Below, in pieces: positions 56,884 through 64,000 of a stretch of DNA of 64,000 nt. The notes below the pieces were generated by a model that worked only from the letters and a program-made list of their open reading frames with translations, did no database searches and was not told the DNA's origin. The stretch is from positions 1 to 64,000 of the forward strand of contig NZ_JAKGCU010000020.1 of NCBI RefSeq assembly GCF_021556435.1, read 5' to 3'. A program made the position numbers and the translations under genes. Each line of letters opens with the position of its first letter. Within the stretch, counting starts at the first letter, position 1. The stretch is from Gordonia tangerina (lineage in GTDB: Bacteria; Actinomycetota; Actinomycetes; Mycobacteriales; Mycobacteriaceae).

Positions 56884-57360
56884 TCAGCGTTGTGATGCGA
56901 GGGTGTCGAGCAGTCGATCGACGAACGCCACCTGCGCCGGATTGAGTTTCACCCGCGCCGTCTCCGGGTCCACCCATTCAGCCCGATCCACCTCCGGAAA
57001 GCTCTGAAGCTTCCCCGACCTCGGTGGCCACACCATCTCGAAGCTGTTGCTGACGACGGTCGAGCTGTCGATGTCACCTTCCACGGCGAACGCAGCGACC
57101 ACTTTCCCACTGGCCTGGGTGACGTCGCCGAGTTCGATGACCGGGCCGGCCGGTGCCGGCGACCCGATCTCCTCGGCGAACTCGCGCCGGGCGGTCGTCT
57201 CAGGTTCCTCATCCGGTTCCAGCAATCCCTTCGGGATCGTCCACGCGCCGTCGTCCTTGCGCGCCCACAGCGGCCCGCCGGGGTGGGCGATCAGGATCTC
57301 GACGTCGCCGCCGCGGCGGCGGTACAGCAGGAGCCCGGCACTTCGGCGGCGACTGACCAT
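56884..57360 (-). CDS. Nudix hydrolase
   Basis: 158-aa Nudix enzyme. The Nudix box GLLEPDEEPETTARREFAEEIG lies at about residues 45-66; the preceding WARKDDGAWTIPKG is typical of diadenosine-polyphosphate or NTP hydrolases (MutT1/YjhB-like). ATG 57360 is the start. Divergent from the permease gene, with which it shares a 115-bp gap. Substrate unknown. Confidence 0.92.
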   Translation of the reverse strand: MVSRRRSAGLLLYRRRGGDVEILIAHPGGPLWARKDDGAWTIPKGLLEPDEEPETTARREFAEEIGSPAPAGPVIELGDVTQASGKVVAAFAVEGDIDSSTVVSNSFEMVWPPRSGKLQSFPEVDRAEWVDPETARVKLNPAQVAFVDRLLDTLASQR

Positions 57361-57475
57361 CGCACCATTGTGCCCGGCCCGGCGGGGTGTGACTGTGGCC
57401 GATATATTTTCGCGGAAACACGGCCGTCACATGTCGGCGCACTGTCCGAAACGTCCGGCTCGTAAACATCTGCGT

Positions 57476-59179
57476 ATGGCGGTTCTCGACCCGATCAGGC
57501 GCGGCAAGACCACAGCTCACCCGGTGGACGAGATACCGCCGTTGGCCAAGCTGCTGCCGTTGGGCATACAGCACGTGCTGGCGATGTATGCGGGCGCCGT
57601 GGCCGTACCGCTGATCGTGGGTGGCGCGATGGTCAGCGCGGGCCAACTCGAGCAGGGCGACATCGTCCACCTGATCATGGCCGACCTGTTCGTCGCCGGC
57701 ATAGCGACGATCCTGCAGGCGGTCGGCTTCTGGCGTTTCGGGGTGCGGCTGCCGCTCATGCAGGGCGTCACCTTCGCCGCTGTCGGGCCGATGATCACCA
57801 TCGGCCAGGCCCACGGCATCACCGCGATCTACGGTTCGGTGATCTGTTGCGGGTTGTTCATGATACTCGCCGCACCCGTCGTCGGAAAGCTGATCCGCTT
57901 CTTCCCGCCCCTGGTCACCGGCACGATCATCCTCATCATCGGCGTCTCCCTGATGCGGGTGGCTGCCGGGTGGTTCGGTGGCGGTACCGCCACCGGCGAG
58001 GACTTCGGCGAACCGAAGGCCATCGCGTTCGGCTTCTTCACCCTCGCGGTGATCATCGCGCTCGAACGGTTCGGACCCGAACCCATCAAGCGGGTGTCGG
58101 TGCTCATCGGTCTGGTCATCGGCACGCTGGTGTCGCTGCCGTTCGGGATGGCCAACTGGGACGCCGTCGGCGAGAACCCGTGGATCGGCATTCCGCAACC
58201 CTTCCAGTTCGGGATGCCGACGTTCGAGATCTCCTCGATCATCGCCTTGATCATCGTTGCGTTGGTGATCATGACCGAGACCACCGGCGACATCGTGGCC
58301 GTCGGTGAGATCGTCGACAAGAAGATCACCCCGCAGAAACTGGCCGACGGGATGCGCGCTGACGGACTGGGCACGGTCCTCGGCGGCGTATTCAACACCT
58401 TCCCGTACACGGCGTTCGCGCAGAACGTCGGGCTCGTCGCCATCACCGGCGTCAAGACCCGGCATGTGGCGACCTGTGCGGGCATCATCCTGGTCATCCT
58501 GGGGCTGCTGCCGAAGATGGCCGCCATCGTCGAGGGCATCCCCATGCCGGTGCTCGGCGGCGCCGGTGTCGCACTGTTCGGCATGGTCGCCGCCAGCGGT
58601 GTGCGAACCCTCAGCAAGGTCAAGTTCAACAACACCAACGTGCTGGTCGTGGCCATCTCGGTGGGTGTGGCGATGCTGACCGAGGCCAAGCTGTATTACA
58701 CCAACCGCGACCTCGGCGACGCGCCGGTCAACGTGTCGCTGGACCTGTATCACCAGTTCCCGGATTGGTTCCAGACCATTTTCCACTCCGGCATCTCCGC
58801 GGGCGCACTGACGGCGATCCTGCTGAATCTGCTGCTCAACACCAGAAGCACCTCACCCGACCCGGCTGATTACCACAACACCGGTGAGATCGAGGTGGTC
58901 ACCAAGGACGGCCTGGGTCTGTCGGCAGGCGACACGATGGGCGCCGCGGCCTTCGATCCCCGCGACGCGCTGGCCGCCGCCAACCCGGACAGCCCACCGG
59001 AGACGCTGCGGTACCTGGCCGAACACGACCCCGATCTGCACCAGTTCATCATCACCAACCCGGCCGCGCCGAAAGACCTGTGTGCCTGGATCAAGGAGCA
59101 GGGCGATCCCAAGGTGCTACGGCTGATCGAGAGCTGGGACTCGCACACCGACGGCGGATTCTCCCGGCGCGGATCCTGA
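57476..59179 (+). CDS. NCS2-family purine/pyrimidine permease with C-terminal extension
   Basis: 567-aa transporter. The first about 470 residues form the NCS2 (uracil-xanthine) permease core with about 14 helices; conserved pieces include LPLGIQHVLAMYAGAV, LPLMQGVTFAAVGPM and NTFPYTAFAQNVGL. The final about 70 residues (DPRDALAAANPDSPPETLRYLAEHDPDLHQFIITNPAAPKDLCAWIKEQGD) resemble a variant leucine-rich repeat and are soluble. ATG 57476 lies at the family start (MAVLDPIRRGK). Likely imports xanthine or uric acid. Confidence 0.9.
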   Translation: MAVLDPIRRGKTTAHPVDEIPPLAKLLPLGIQHVLAMYAGAVAVPLIVGGAMVSAGQLEQGDIVHLIMADLFVAGIATILQAVGFWRFGVRLPLMQGVTFAAVGPMITIGQAHGITAIYGSVICCGLFMILAAPVVGKLIRFFPPLVTGTIILIIGVSLMRVAAGWFGGGTATGEDFGEPKAIAFGFFTLAVIIALERFGPEPIKRVSVLIGLVIGTLVSLPFGMANWDAVGENPWIGIPQPFQFGMPTFEISSIIALIIVALVIMTETTGDIVAVGEIVDKKITPQKLADGMRADGLGTVLGGVFNTFPYTAFAQNVGLVAITGVKTRHVATCAGIILVILGLLPKMAAIVEGIPMPVLGGAGVALFGMVAASGVRTLSKVKFNNTNVLVVAISVGVAMLTEAKLYYTNRDLGDAPVNVSLDLYHQFPDWFQTIFHSGISAGALTAILLNLLLNTRSTSPDPADYHNTGEIEVVTKDGLGLSAGDTMGAAAFDPRDALAAANPDSPPETLRYLAEHDPDLHQFIITNPAAPKDLCAWIKEQGDPKVLRLIESWDSHTDGGFSRRGS

Positions 59180-59212
59180 TCGGTCGAGCACAACTCGGTT
59201 TATCGTTTAGTC

Positions 59213-59449
59213 ATGTCCGACAGCCCCCGCCATGATCATCAGCCGGCCGACGCCCTCATCGACGACGACCCAGACCAGCCGCACGAGTATCCGCACGACT
59301 CGACGTTCGCCTTCGGTGACGCCAAGCCCATCGGGGAAACCGATCGCATCGCGCGTGAGAAGGCCATCTACGAAGCGGCCCGGCATGGCAACGACCTGAA
59401 CCGTGGCCATGCGCTCGGTGGCACCGACGGGTCCACCGAGGGCCAGTAG
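59213..59449 (+). CDS. Small hypothetical protein
   Basis: 78-aa acidic, His-rich protein (MSDSPRHDHQPADALIDDDPDQPHEYPHDSTFAFGDAKP...) that is probably largely disordered. No recognised domain. The stop is directly followed by the ATG of the VOC gene, and it lies 33 bp after the permease, so it is likely part of that transcript. Confidence 0.65.
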   Translation: MSDSPRHDHQPADALIDDDPDQPHEYPHDSTFAFGDAKPIGETDRIAREKAIYEAARHGNDLNRGHALGGTDGSTEGQ

Positions 59450-59836
59450 ATGGAGGTACTGAGCAGCCGAATTCTGCTGCGTTCGGCCGATCCCGAACGC
59501 CTGACCGCGTTCTATCGCGATCAGTTGAAACTGGCCGTGGCCCGCGAGTATCCGGGCGGAGTGGTCTTCCACGCCGGCACCGGTTATATCGAGGTACCCG
59601 CACACATGAGCGACCAGGTGGCGACCGGCGGGGGCGCCGACGCCATGCTCTGGCTGCAGGTACGTGACGCGGCGGCCGCCACGGACGAGTTGCGGGCCGC
59701 CGACGTCCCGATCGTGCGGGAGGCACGCACCGAGCCGTGGGGTCTGATCGAGATGCATGTGCGCGACCCCGACGACCGTCGGATCATCATCGTGGAGGTA
59801 CCTGCCGATCACCCGCTGCGACGGGACACCCGGTGA
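59450..59836 (+). CDS. VOC-family (glyoxalase/bleomycin-resistance-fold) protein
   Basis: 128-aa single VOC unit pair (LLRSADPERLTAFYRDQLKLAVAREYPGG..., EMHVRDPDDRRIIIVEVP). Metal ligands typical of glyoxalase I are incomplete, so it may bind a ligand rather than catalyse. It starts immediately after the 78-aa gene stop. Confidence 0.85.
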   Translation: MEVLSSRILLRSADPERLTAFYRDQLKLAVAREYPGGVVFHAGTGYIEVPAHMSDQVATGGGADAMLWLQVRDAAAATDELRAADVPIVREARTEPWGLIEMHVRDPDDRRIIIVEVPADHPLRRDTR

Positions 59837-59884
59837 CGGCTGCTCCCCGATCGGTGACCGTTGGCCCGTGACAGACTGGACCGC

Positions 59885-61150
59885 ATGAGTGTCTGGACTG
59901 CGCCCACGGTGTCCGCCCCGGTGGTGGCCACCGTCGAGTTGCCCGGTTCCAAGTCGATCACCAATCGCGCGTTGATCCTCGCCGCCCTGGCGGACGGCCC
60001 CTCGGTGGTGCGTGGAACCCTGCGCAGCCGCGACACCAATCTGATGCTCAGCGGCCTGAGTGCGCTGGGCGTCGGCGTGCGGATCGATCCCGACGACGAC
60101 ACCGCGGTGACGATCGAACCGCACCCGATGGTCGGCGCCGACGTGTACTGCGGGCTGGCCGGCACCGTGATGCGATTCCTGCCCCCGGTGGCCGCATTCG
60201 CCGACGGGCGGGTCGCCTTCGACGGTGACGAGCAGGCCCGCACTCGCCCCCTGGCGACCATCCTCGACGCCCTGCGCGACCTGGGCGTGAAGGTGACCGG
60301 CGATCGGTTGCCGTTCACGGTCACCGGGACCGGGTCCGCGTCCGGCGGGGAGGTCACCATCGATGCGTCGGCCTCGTCGCAGTTCGTCTCGGGGTTGCTG
60401 CTGTCGGCCGCGCTCTTCGACGACGGGGTGACCGTGCGCCACGACGGCGGACCGGTGCCCTCGATGCCGCACATCGACATGACCGTGCAGATGTTGGCCG
60501 AGTGCGGGGTGACGGTGGAGCGGCCGGATGCGCAGACATGGCGGGTGCCGCCGTCGACGATCCGGGCGATCGACCGCGTGGTGGAGCCCGACCTGTCCAA
60601 CGCCGCCGCATTCCTGGCCGCCGCCGCCGTGACCGGGGGTGCGGTGAGCGTGCCACGTTGGCCCGCGACCACGACCCAGCCCGGCGCCCAGATCGTCGAC
60701 ATCCTCGCCGAGATGGGTTGTGCGATCGAACTCTCCGACGGTTCGCTGACCGTGCGCGGGCCGGAGAAGCTCACCGGGATCAGCATCGATCTGCGCGACA
60801 TCGGCGAGCTGACCCCCACCGTGGCGGGTCTGTGCGCGCTCGCCGACGGCGAATCGGTGCTGTCGGGCATCGCGCATCTGCGCGGTCACGAAACCGACCG
60901 GTTGGCGGCGCTGACCACCGAGATCAACCGGCTCGGCGGTGACTGCACCGAGACCGACGACGGTCTGCGCATCGTGCCCCGACAGTTGCACGGTGCGGTG
61001 TGGGAGTCCTACGCCGATCACCGGATGGCCACCGCAGGTGCGTTGATCGGGCTGGTGGTGCAGGGCCTCACGGTGTCCGATGTGGAGACGACCAGTAAGA
61101 CGCTGCCGGACTTTCCGGGCATGTGGCAGAAAATGATCGGGCACCCCTGA
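59885..61150 (+). CDS. aroA: 3-phosphoshikimate 1-carboxyvinyltransferase (EPSP synthase)
   Basis: 421-aa EPSP synthase of the shikimate pathway, joining PEP and shikimate-3-phosphate. Diagnostic segments are [35 protein letters not shown], the SxQ-type [17 protein letters not shown] and the C-terminal [17 protein letters not shown] (Asp-His-Arg). Length equals the family norm. ATG 59885 is preferred over the frame from 59861. The rsgA gene follows after one base. Confidence 0.95.
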   Translation: MSVWTAPTVSAPVVATVELPGSKSITNRALILAALADGPSVVRGTLRSRDTNLMLSGLSALGVGVRIDPDDDTAVTIEPHPMVGADVYCGLAGTVMRFLPPVAAFADGRVAFDGDEQARTRPLATILDALRDLGVKVTGDRLPFTVTGTGSASGGEVTIDASASSQFVSGLLLSAALFDDGVTVRHDGGPVPSMPHIDMTVQMLAECGVTVERPDAQTWRVPPSTIRAIDRVVEPDLSNAAAFLAAAAVTGGAVSVPRWPATTTQPGAQIVDILAEMGCAIELSDGSLTVRGPEKLTGISIDLRDIGELTPTVAGLCALADGESVLSGIAHLRGHETDRLAALTTEINRLGGDCTETDDGLRIVPRQLHGAVWESYADHRMATAGALIGLVVQGLTVSDVETTSKTLPDFPGMWQKMIGHP

Positions 61151-61151
61151 C

Positions 61152-62195
61152 GTGAGTCGGCGCGCCTCGAGCTACGACGAATCCGACGTCCGGATACGTC
61201 CTGGCAAGGGCAGCCGACCGCGCACGAAACAACGACCGAGCCACGACGACGCCCGCTCGGCCATGGTCGTGTCGGTCGACCGTGGCCGCTGGGGCTGCGT
61301 CCTCGACGGCGACCCGGACCGTCGGGTCACCGCGATGCGCGCACGGGAACTGGGCCGCACGCCGGTCGTCGTCGGCGATCAGGTGTCGGTGGTCGGCGAT
61401 CTGTCCGGTCGGCCGGACACGCTGGCGCGCATCGTCAAGGTCGCCGACCGCACCACCGTGCTGCGCCGCACCGCCGACGACACCGACCCGTATGAACGCA
61501 TCGTGGTGGCCAATGCCGACCAACTGTTGATCGTCACCGCATTGGCCGATCCACCACCGCGCACCGGATTCGTGGAACGCGCGTTGGCCGCCGCCTACGT
61601 CGGCGGCCTGACACCGATCCTGTGCCTGACGAAGTCCGATCTCGCCGATCCCGCCGAATTCACCAGAGCCTTCGCCGATCTCGACCTGCCGATCGTGCTC
61701 GGCGGCCGCGACGACGCGCTCGACGAGATCACCGCCATCCTCACCGGCCGGCTCACCGCGCTCGTCGGCCATTCCGGGGTAGGCAAATCCACTTTGGTCA
61801 ATCGTCTTGTGCCGCAAGCAGAGCGGGCCACCGGCGTGGTGTCCGGGGTCGGCAAGGGCCGGCATACCTCGACGCAATCGGTGGTGTTGCCCCTGCCCGG
61901 CGCGGACTCGTCGCCCCAAGGCTGGGTGGTGGACACACCCGGTATCCGATCGTTCGGGCTCGCCCACGTCGGACTCGACGACATCGTCGACGCCTTCGAC
62001 GACCTGCGTGAGGCCATCGACGACTGTCCCCGCGGCTGTACGCATCTGGGTCCGCCCGCCGATCCGGAGTGTGCGCTCGACAAACTCGCCGGCGCGTCGT
62101 ATCGCCGCGCAATGGCGGTGCGGCAGCTCCTGCTCGCGGTCTCCGGACAGGTGGCCGAGGAGAACGAGGTCCCCGACGATCAGCCGGCCGAGTAG
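61152..62195 (+). CDS. rsgA: Ribosome small-subunit-dependent GTPase RsgA
   Basis: 347-aa circularly permuted GTPase that releases late assembly factors from the 30S subunit. Order G4-G1-G3 is visible: CLTKSDLAD, VGHSGVGKSTLVNRL, VVDTPGIRSFGL; the C-terminal zinc knuckle is CPRGCTHLGPPADPEC. GTG 61152 starts one base after the aroA stop, the usual actinobacterial aroA-rsgA pairing. A repeat-rich 273-bp gap follows. Confidence 0.95.
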   Translation: MSRRASSYDESDVRIRPGKGSRPRTKQRPSHDDARSAMVVSVDRGRWGCVLDGDPDRRVTAMRARELGRTPVVVGDQVSVVGDLSGRPDTLARIVKVADRTTVLRRTADDTDPYERIVVANADQLLIVTALADPPPRTGFVERALAAAYVGGLTPILCLTKSDLADPAEFTRAFADLDLPIVLGGRDDALDEITAILTGRLTALVGHSGVGKSTLVNRLVPQAERATGVVSGVGKGRHTSTQSVVLPLPGADSSPQGWVVDTPGIRSFGLAHVGLDDIVDAFDDLREAIDDCPRGCTHLGPPADPECALDKLAGASYRRAMAVRQLLLAVSGQVAEENEVPDDQPAE

Positions 62196-62262
62196 GCCCC
62201 AGACCCACTGGTCACCTCAGCCGAGGCGCAAGTCGCGTAGCACACGCCCGGGCCACTTACCG

Positions 62263-62441
62263 CTGGTCGAGTAGCCCGAACCGCACCACCCCGCAGGTCG
62301 ACTAGTCCGACCCACCAAGCCACCAACCGCTGGTCGAGTAGCCGCGAGCCCCCTAGGGCGAGCGGCGTATCGAGACCACTGGCGACACACGAGTGATCTC
62401 GATACACGACCTCGGTCGGCGCCTCGGCCGCTACCCGATCA
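62263..62441. repeat. Second palindromic element, related to 17751-17875
   Basis: CTGGTCGAGTAGC (62263-62275), a variant CAGGTCGACTAGT (62294-62306), then a longer copy 62330-62379 (CTGGTCGAGTAGCCGCGAGCC...GTATCGAGACCAC) and an inverted partner 62393-62441 (GTGATCTCGATACACG...CTACCCGATCAC). The arms match the prmA-prmB element. No gene is present in 62196-62468. Confidence 0.8.
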
Positions 62442-62468
62442 CCGGGTTACCCACTCACTCAGCGGGGC

Positions 62469-63215
62469 TCAGCGATCCACCACCGTCGTCTCGAAGAAAT
62501 ACCGATCGGCCCGGTACGCGTGCCGACCCACCTCGACCACCTTGCCCGCGTCGTCGAAGGCCGTGCGCTGCATGGTCAGCAACGGCGACCCAGGTTCGTC
62601 GCCGAGCAGTGCCGCCTCGTCGGCGTCGGCCGCCTTGGCCCCAATACGTTGCCGCGCAAGCCGGATGTGCACACCCCGTCCACGCAAACCCTTGTAGAGG
62701 CCACCACTCTCGAGTTCTCCGGCGGGCGGGCAGATGTCGGCCGGCAGATGGTTGATCATCAGGGCCAGGGGTTCTCCGCCGGCACAGCGCAGACGTTTGA
62801 CTGTCACCGACTCGGCCCCTACCGGCAAACCCAGCTCGGTGCGCAACTCCTCGTCGGGCGTGCCGATCCGATACTCGAGCAGCTGGGTGGTGGGGTGCAT
62901 CCCCGCGGTCGTCAGATCGTCGTAGAGACTGGTCAGCTCGACCGAACGGTGCACCGGATTCTGCACCACCTGTGTGCCGACCCCCCTCTTGCGCACCACC
63001 ACACCCTTGTCGACGAGCTCCTGGATCGCCTGTCGGATCGTCGGCCGCGACAGTTTGAGCCGGCCGGCCATATCGAGTTCGTTCTCCAGTCGATCCCCGG
63101 GACCGAGGTCACCCCGGACGATCGCGGCCTCGATGGCCTGGGCAAGCTGGTGGTAGAGCGGGACCGGCGTGGACCGGTCGAGCTCGACCGGGATCTGCAT
63201 GATCTGGTCCGCCAT
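62469..63215 (-). CDS. GntR-family (HutC/UTRA subfamily) regulator
   Basis: 248-aa regulator. The winged helix PLYHQLAQAIEAAIVRGDLGPGDRLENELDMAGRLKLSRPTIRQAIQELVDKGVVVRKRGVGTQVV spans residues 18-85, and the UTRA ligand domain follows (TVKRLRCAGGEPLALMINHLPADICP...). ATG 63215 has no ribosome site; a TATGACATACT-like -10 region lies just upstream, so the mRNA may be leaderless. Likely senses a sugar or amino-acid derivative; target unknown. Confidence 0.9.
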   Translation of the reverse strand: MADQIMQIPVELDRSTPVPLYHQLAQAIEAAIVRGDLGPGDRLENELDMAGRLKLSRPTIRQAIQELVDKGVVVRKRGVGTQVVQNPVHRSVELTSLYDDLTTAGMHPTTQLLEYRIGTPDEELRTELGLPVGAESVTVKRLRCAGGEPLALMINHLPADICPPAGELESGGLYKGLRGRGVHIRLARQRIGAKAADADEAALLGDEPGSPLLTMQRTAFDDAGKVVEVGRHAYRADRYFFETTVVDR

Positions 63216-63286
63216 CGTGTCAGTATGTCATAACAAATATTGTTCGGACCAGGTTTCCCACAGGCGCCCGCCGGCGCGCGTCACCC

Positions 63287-64000
63287 TCAGGTGACCACCT
63301 CGGCCGCCGAACCGCCGGACTGCCGACGACGGGACAGTGCGGCGGTCGTCAGCCAGGCGGCGATGACACCCAGCACCGCCGCAGGCGTGGCGTCGAGGCC
63401 GACCGAACCGGTCAGCAGCACGCTGAACAACAACGCGCTGAATACGAATCCGGTGCCGGCCGTCATCCCGGCCGCGGCTCCGACCGCCAGCGCCCAGGTG
63501 ATGGAGCAGTCGAAGAGCAGACAGCCTATCGACGCGATGGCCACCCCGATGAAGATCGCCGGAAACACCGGACCGCCACGGAATCCGCAGCCCAAACAGA
63601 CCGCGTAGGCGATCGCCTTGAACGCGATGATCACCACGAGTGCGCCGACCCCGCTCTCGGCCAGAACCATCGGCACGGCGGTCTGTCCGGAGAACAACAC
63701 GTCGTCGATGTCGGCACCGAGGGCCCGGGCGATCAATGCCAACACCCCCACCGCGACGCCGCCCGCGACGAGGATGCCGTAGCGGCGGCGCTTGTCGATC
63801 GATGCGGCCTTGTCGACGAATGTGCCGGCCTTCTTGACCTGGAACATGATCACGCTCGCCAGCACGCCGACGACGATGGCGAGCAGCAGATCGATGATGC
63901 GGGTGCCGACGTAGTCGGGCATCTGCGGAACCGCCATCGACATGACGCCGAGCCCGCCCCAGTCGCCGAGTCCGATGAACACGACATAGCCGACAGCCGC
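63287..64000 (-). CDS. ClC-family chloride channel/transporter, C-terminal part (partial)
   Basis: C-terminal 237 residues of a ClC-type membrane protein; the 5' end lies beyond the window (visible frame begins AAVGYVVFIGLGDWGG). The selectivity-filter motif GCGFRGGPVFPAIFIG and the following helices (MTAGTGFVFSALLFSVLLTGSVG) are characteristic. No C-terminal CBS domains. It probably moves Cl- or exchanges Cl-/H+. Confidence 0.88.
   Translation of the reverse strand, partial: AAVGYVVFIGLGDWGGLGVMSMAVPQMPDYVGTRIIDLLLAIVVGVLASVIMFQVKKAGTFVDKAASIDKRRRYGILVAGGVAVGVLALIARALGADIDDVLFSGQTAVPMVLAESGVGALVVIIAFKAIAYAVCLGCGFRGGPVFPAIFIGVAIASIGCLLFDCSITWALAVGAAAGMTAGTGFVFSALLFSVLLTGSVGLDATPAAVLGVIAAWLTTAALSRRRQSGGSAAEVVT

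Noticed and set aside
57209..58786. Long antisense frame (525 codons) opposite the NCS2 permease
   Set aside because: His/Asp/Arg-rich composition, no domain, mirrors the permease codons.
59207..61144. 645-codon antisense frame opposite VOC and aroA genes
   Set aside because: No motif; fully covered by aroA and the VOC gene on the other strand.

Overview
The window is high-GC, densely packed bacterial chromosome with GTG/TTG starts and many 4-bp ATGA/GTGA gene overlaps. Mycothiol-type arsenate reductases, DUF222/HNH (13E12-like) genes, a propane/acetone monooxygenase locus (prm/mim type), an aerobic form I CO dehydrogenase and a CtpC/DUF1490 metal pump together point to a mycolic-acid actinobacterium, most likely Gordonia or a close relative (Mycobacteriales). 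The genus is an inference from gene content, not a database match.

Layout. 1-3764: arsenic island. A partial arsR diverges from an arsI/cadI-type dioxygenase gene, facing a tightly overlapping arsR-acr3-arsC-arsC-arsC operon. 3765-6240: an IS481-type transposase followed by a decayed, SOS-boxed DUF222/HNH pseudogene. 6252-15924: housekeeping and accessory genes (GlsB-like protein, orphan ParA, macrodomain, two small unknowns, Nudix, SRPBCC, quinone reductase, aldo/keto reductase, aminotransferase, serine hydrolase). 16097-27040: binuclear-iron monooxygenase operon prmABCD, then amidohydrolase, DUF59, Zn-alcohol dehydrogenase, GroEL-like chaperonin and a GAF/AAA/Fis regulator. This fits oxidation of propane (or acetone/phenol) to alcohol and then ketone, with dedicated folding help and regulation. 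27093-32774: a DUF6891-like gene, class II aldolase plus PfkB kinase, RidA-like protein, FAD oxidase and a LuxR regulator. 32880-33237: IS1380 transposase remnant. 33548-34795: an intact DUF222/HNH gene with a LexA-like box and probably a leaderless transcript.

35018-43764: TetR with a paired operator, acyl-CoA dehydrogenase, SDR, SGNH hydrolase, two PH-domain membrane proteins, a Tat-exported FAD oxidoreductase and another TetR. 43790-47414: L,D-transpeptidase, DUF1490 plus P1B ATPase pair and a small ferredoxin-like remnant. Two Fur/Zur-like 18-bp boxes sit at the edges of the metal genes. 47563-56734: form I CO dehydrogenase cluster (LysR, then on the minus strand XdhC-coxM-coxS-coxL-XdhC/YHS-coxD-coxE). 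56884-64000: Nudix, an NCS2 purine/pyrimidine permease with an unusual C-terminal extension, a small unknown, VOC protein, aroA, rsgA, GntR and a partial ClC channel.

Repeats. A roughly 50-bp palindromic element occurs between prmA and prmB and again after rsgA. A dispersed 15-bp unit (roughly GTGCCCACCRAGNNN) appears as short tandem arrays at three loci, two of them inside coding sequence, plus one isolated copy. No tRNA, rRNA or CRISPR array was seen.
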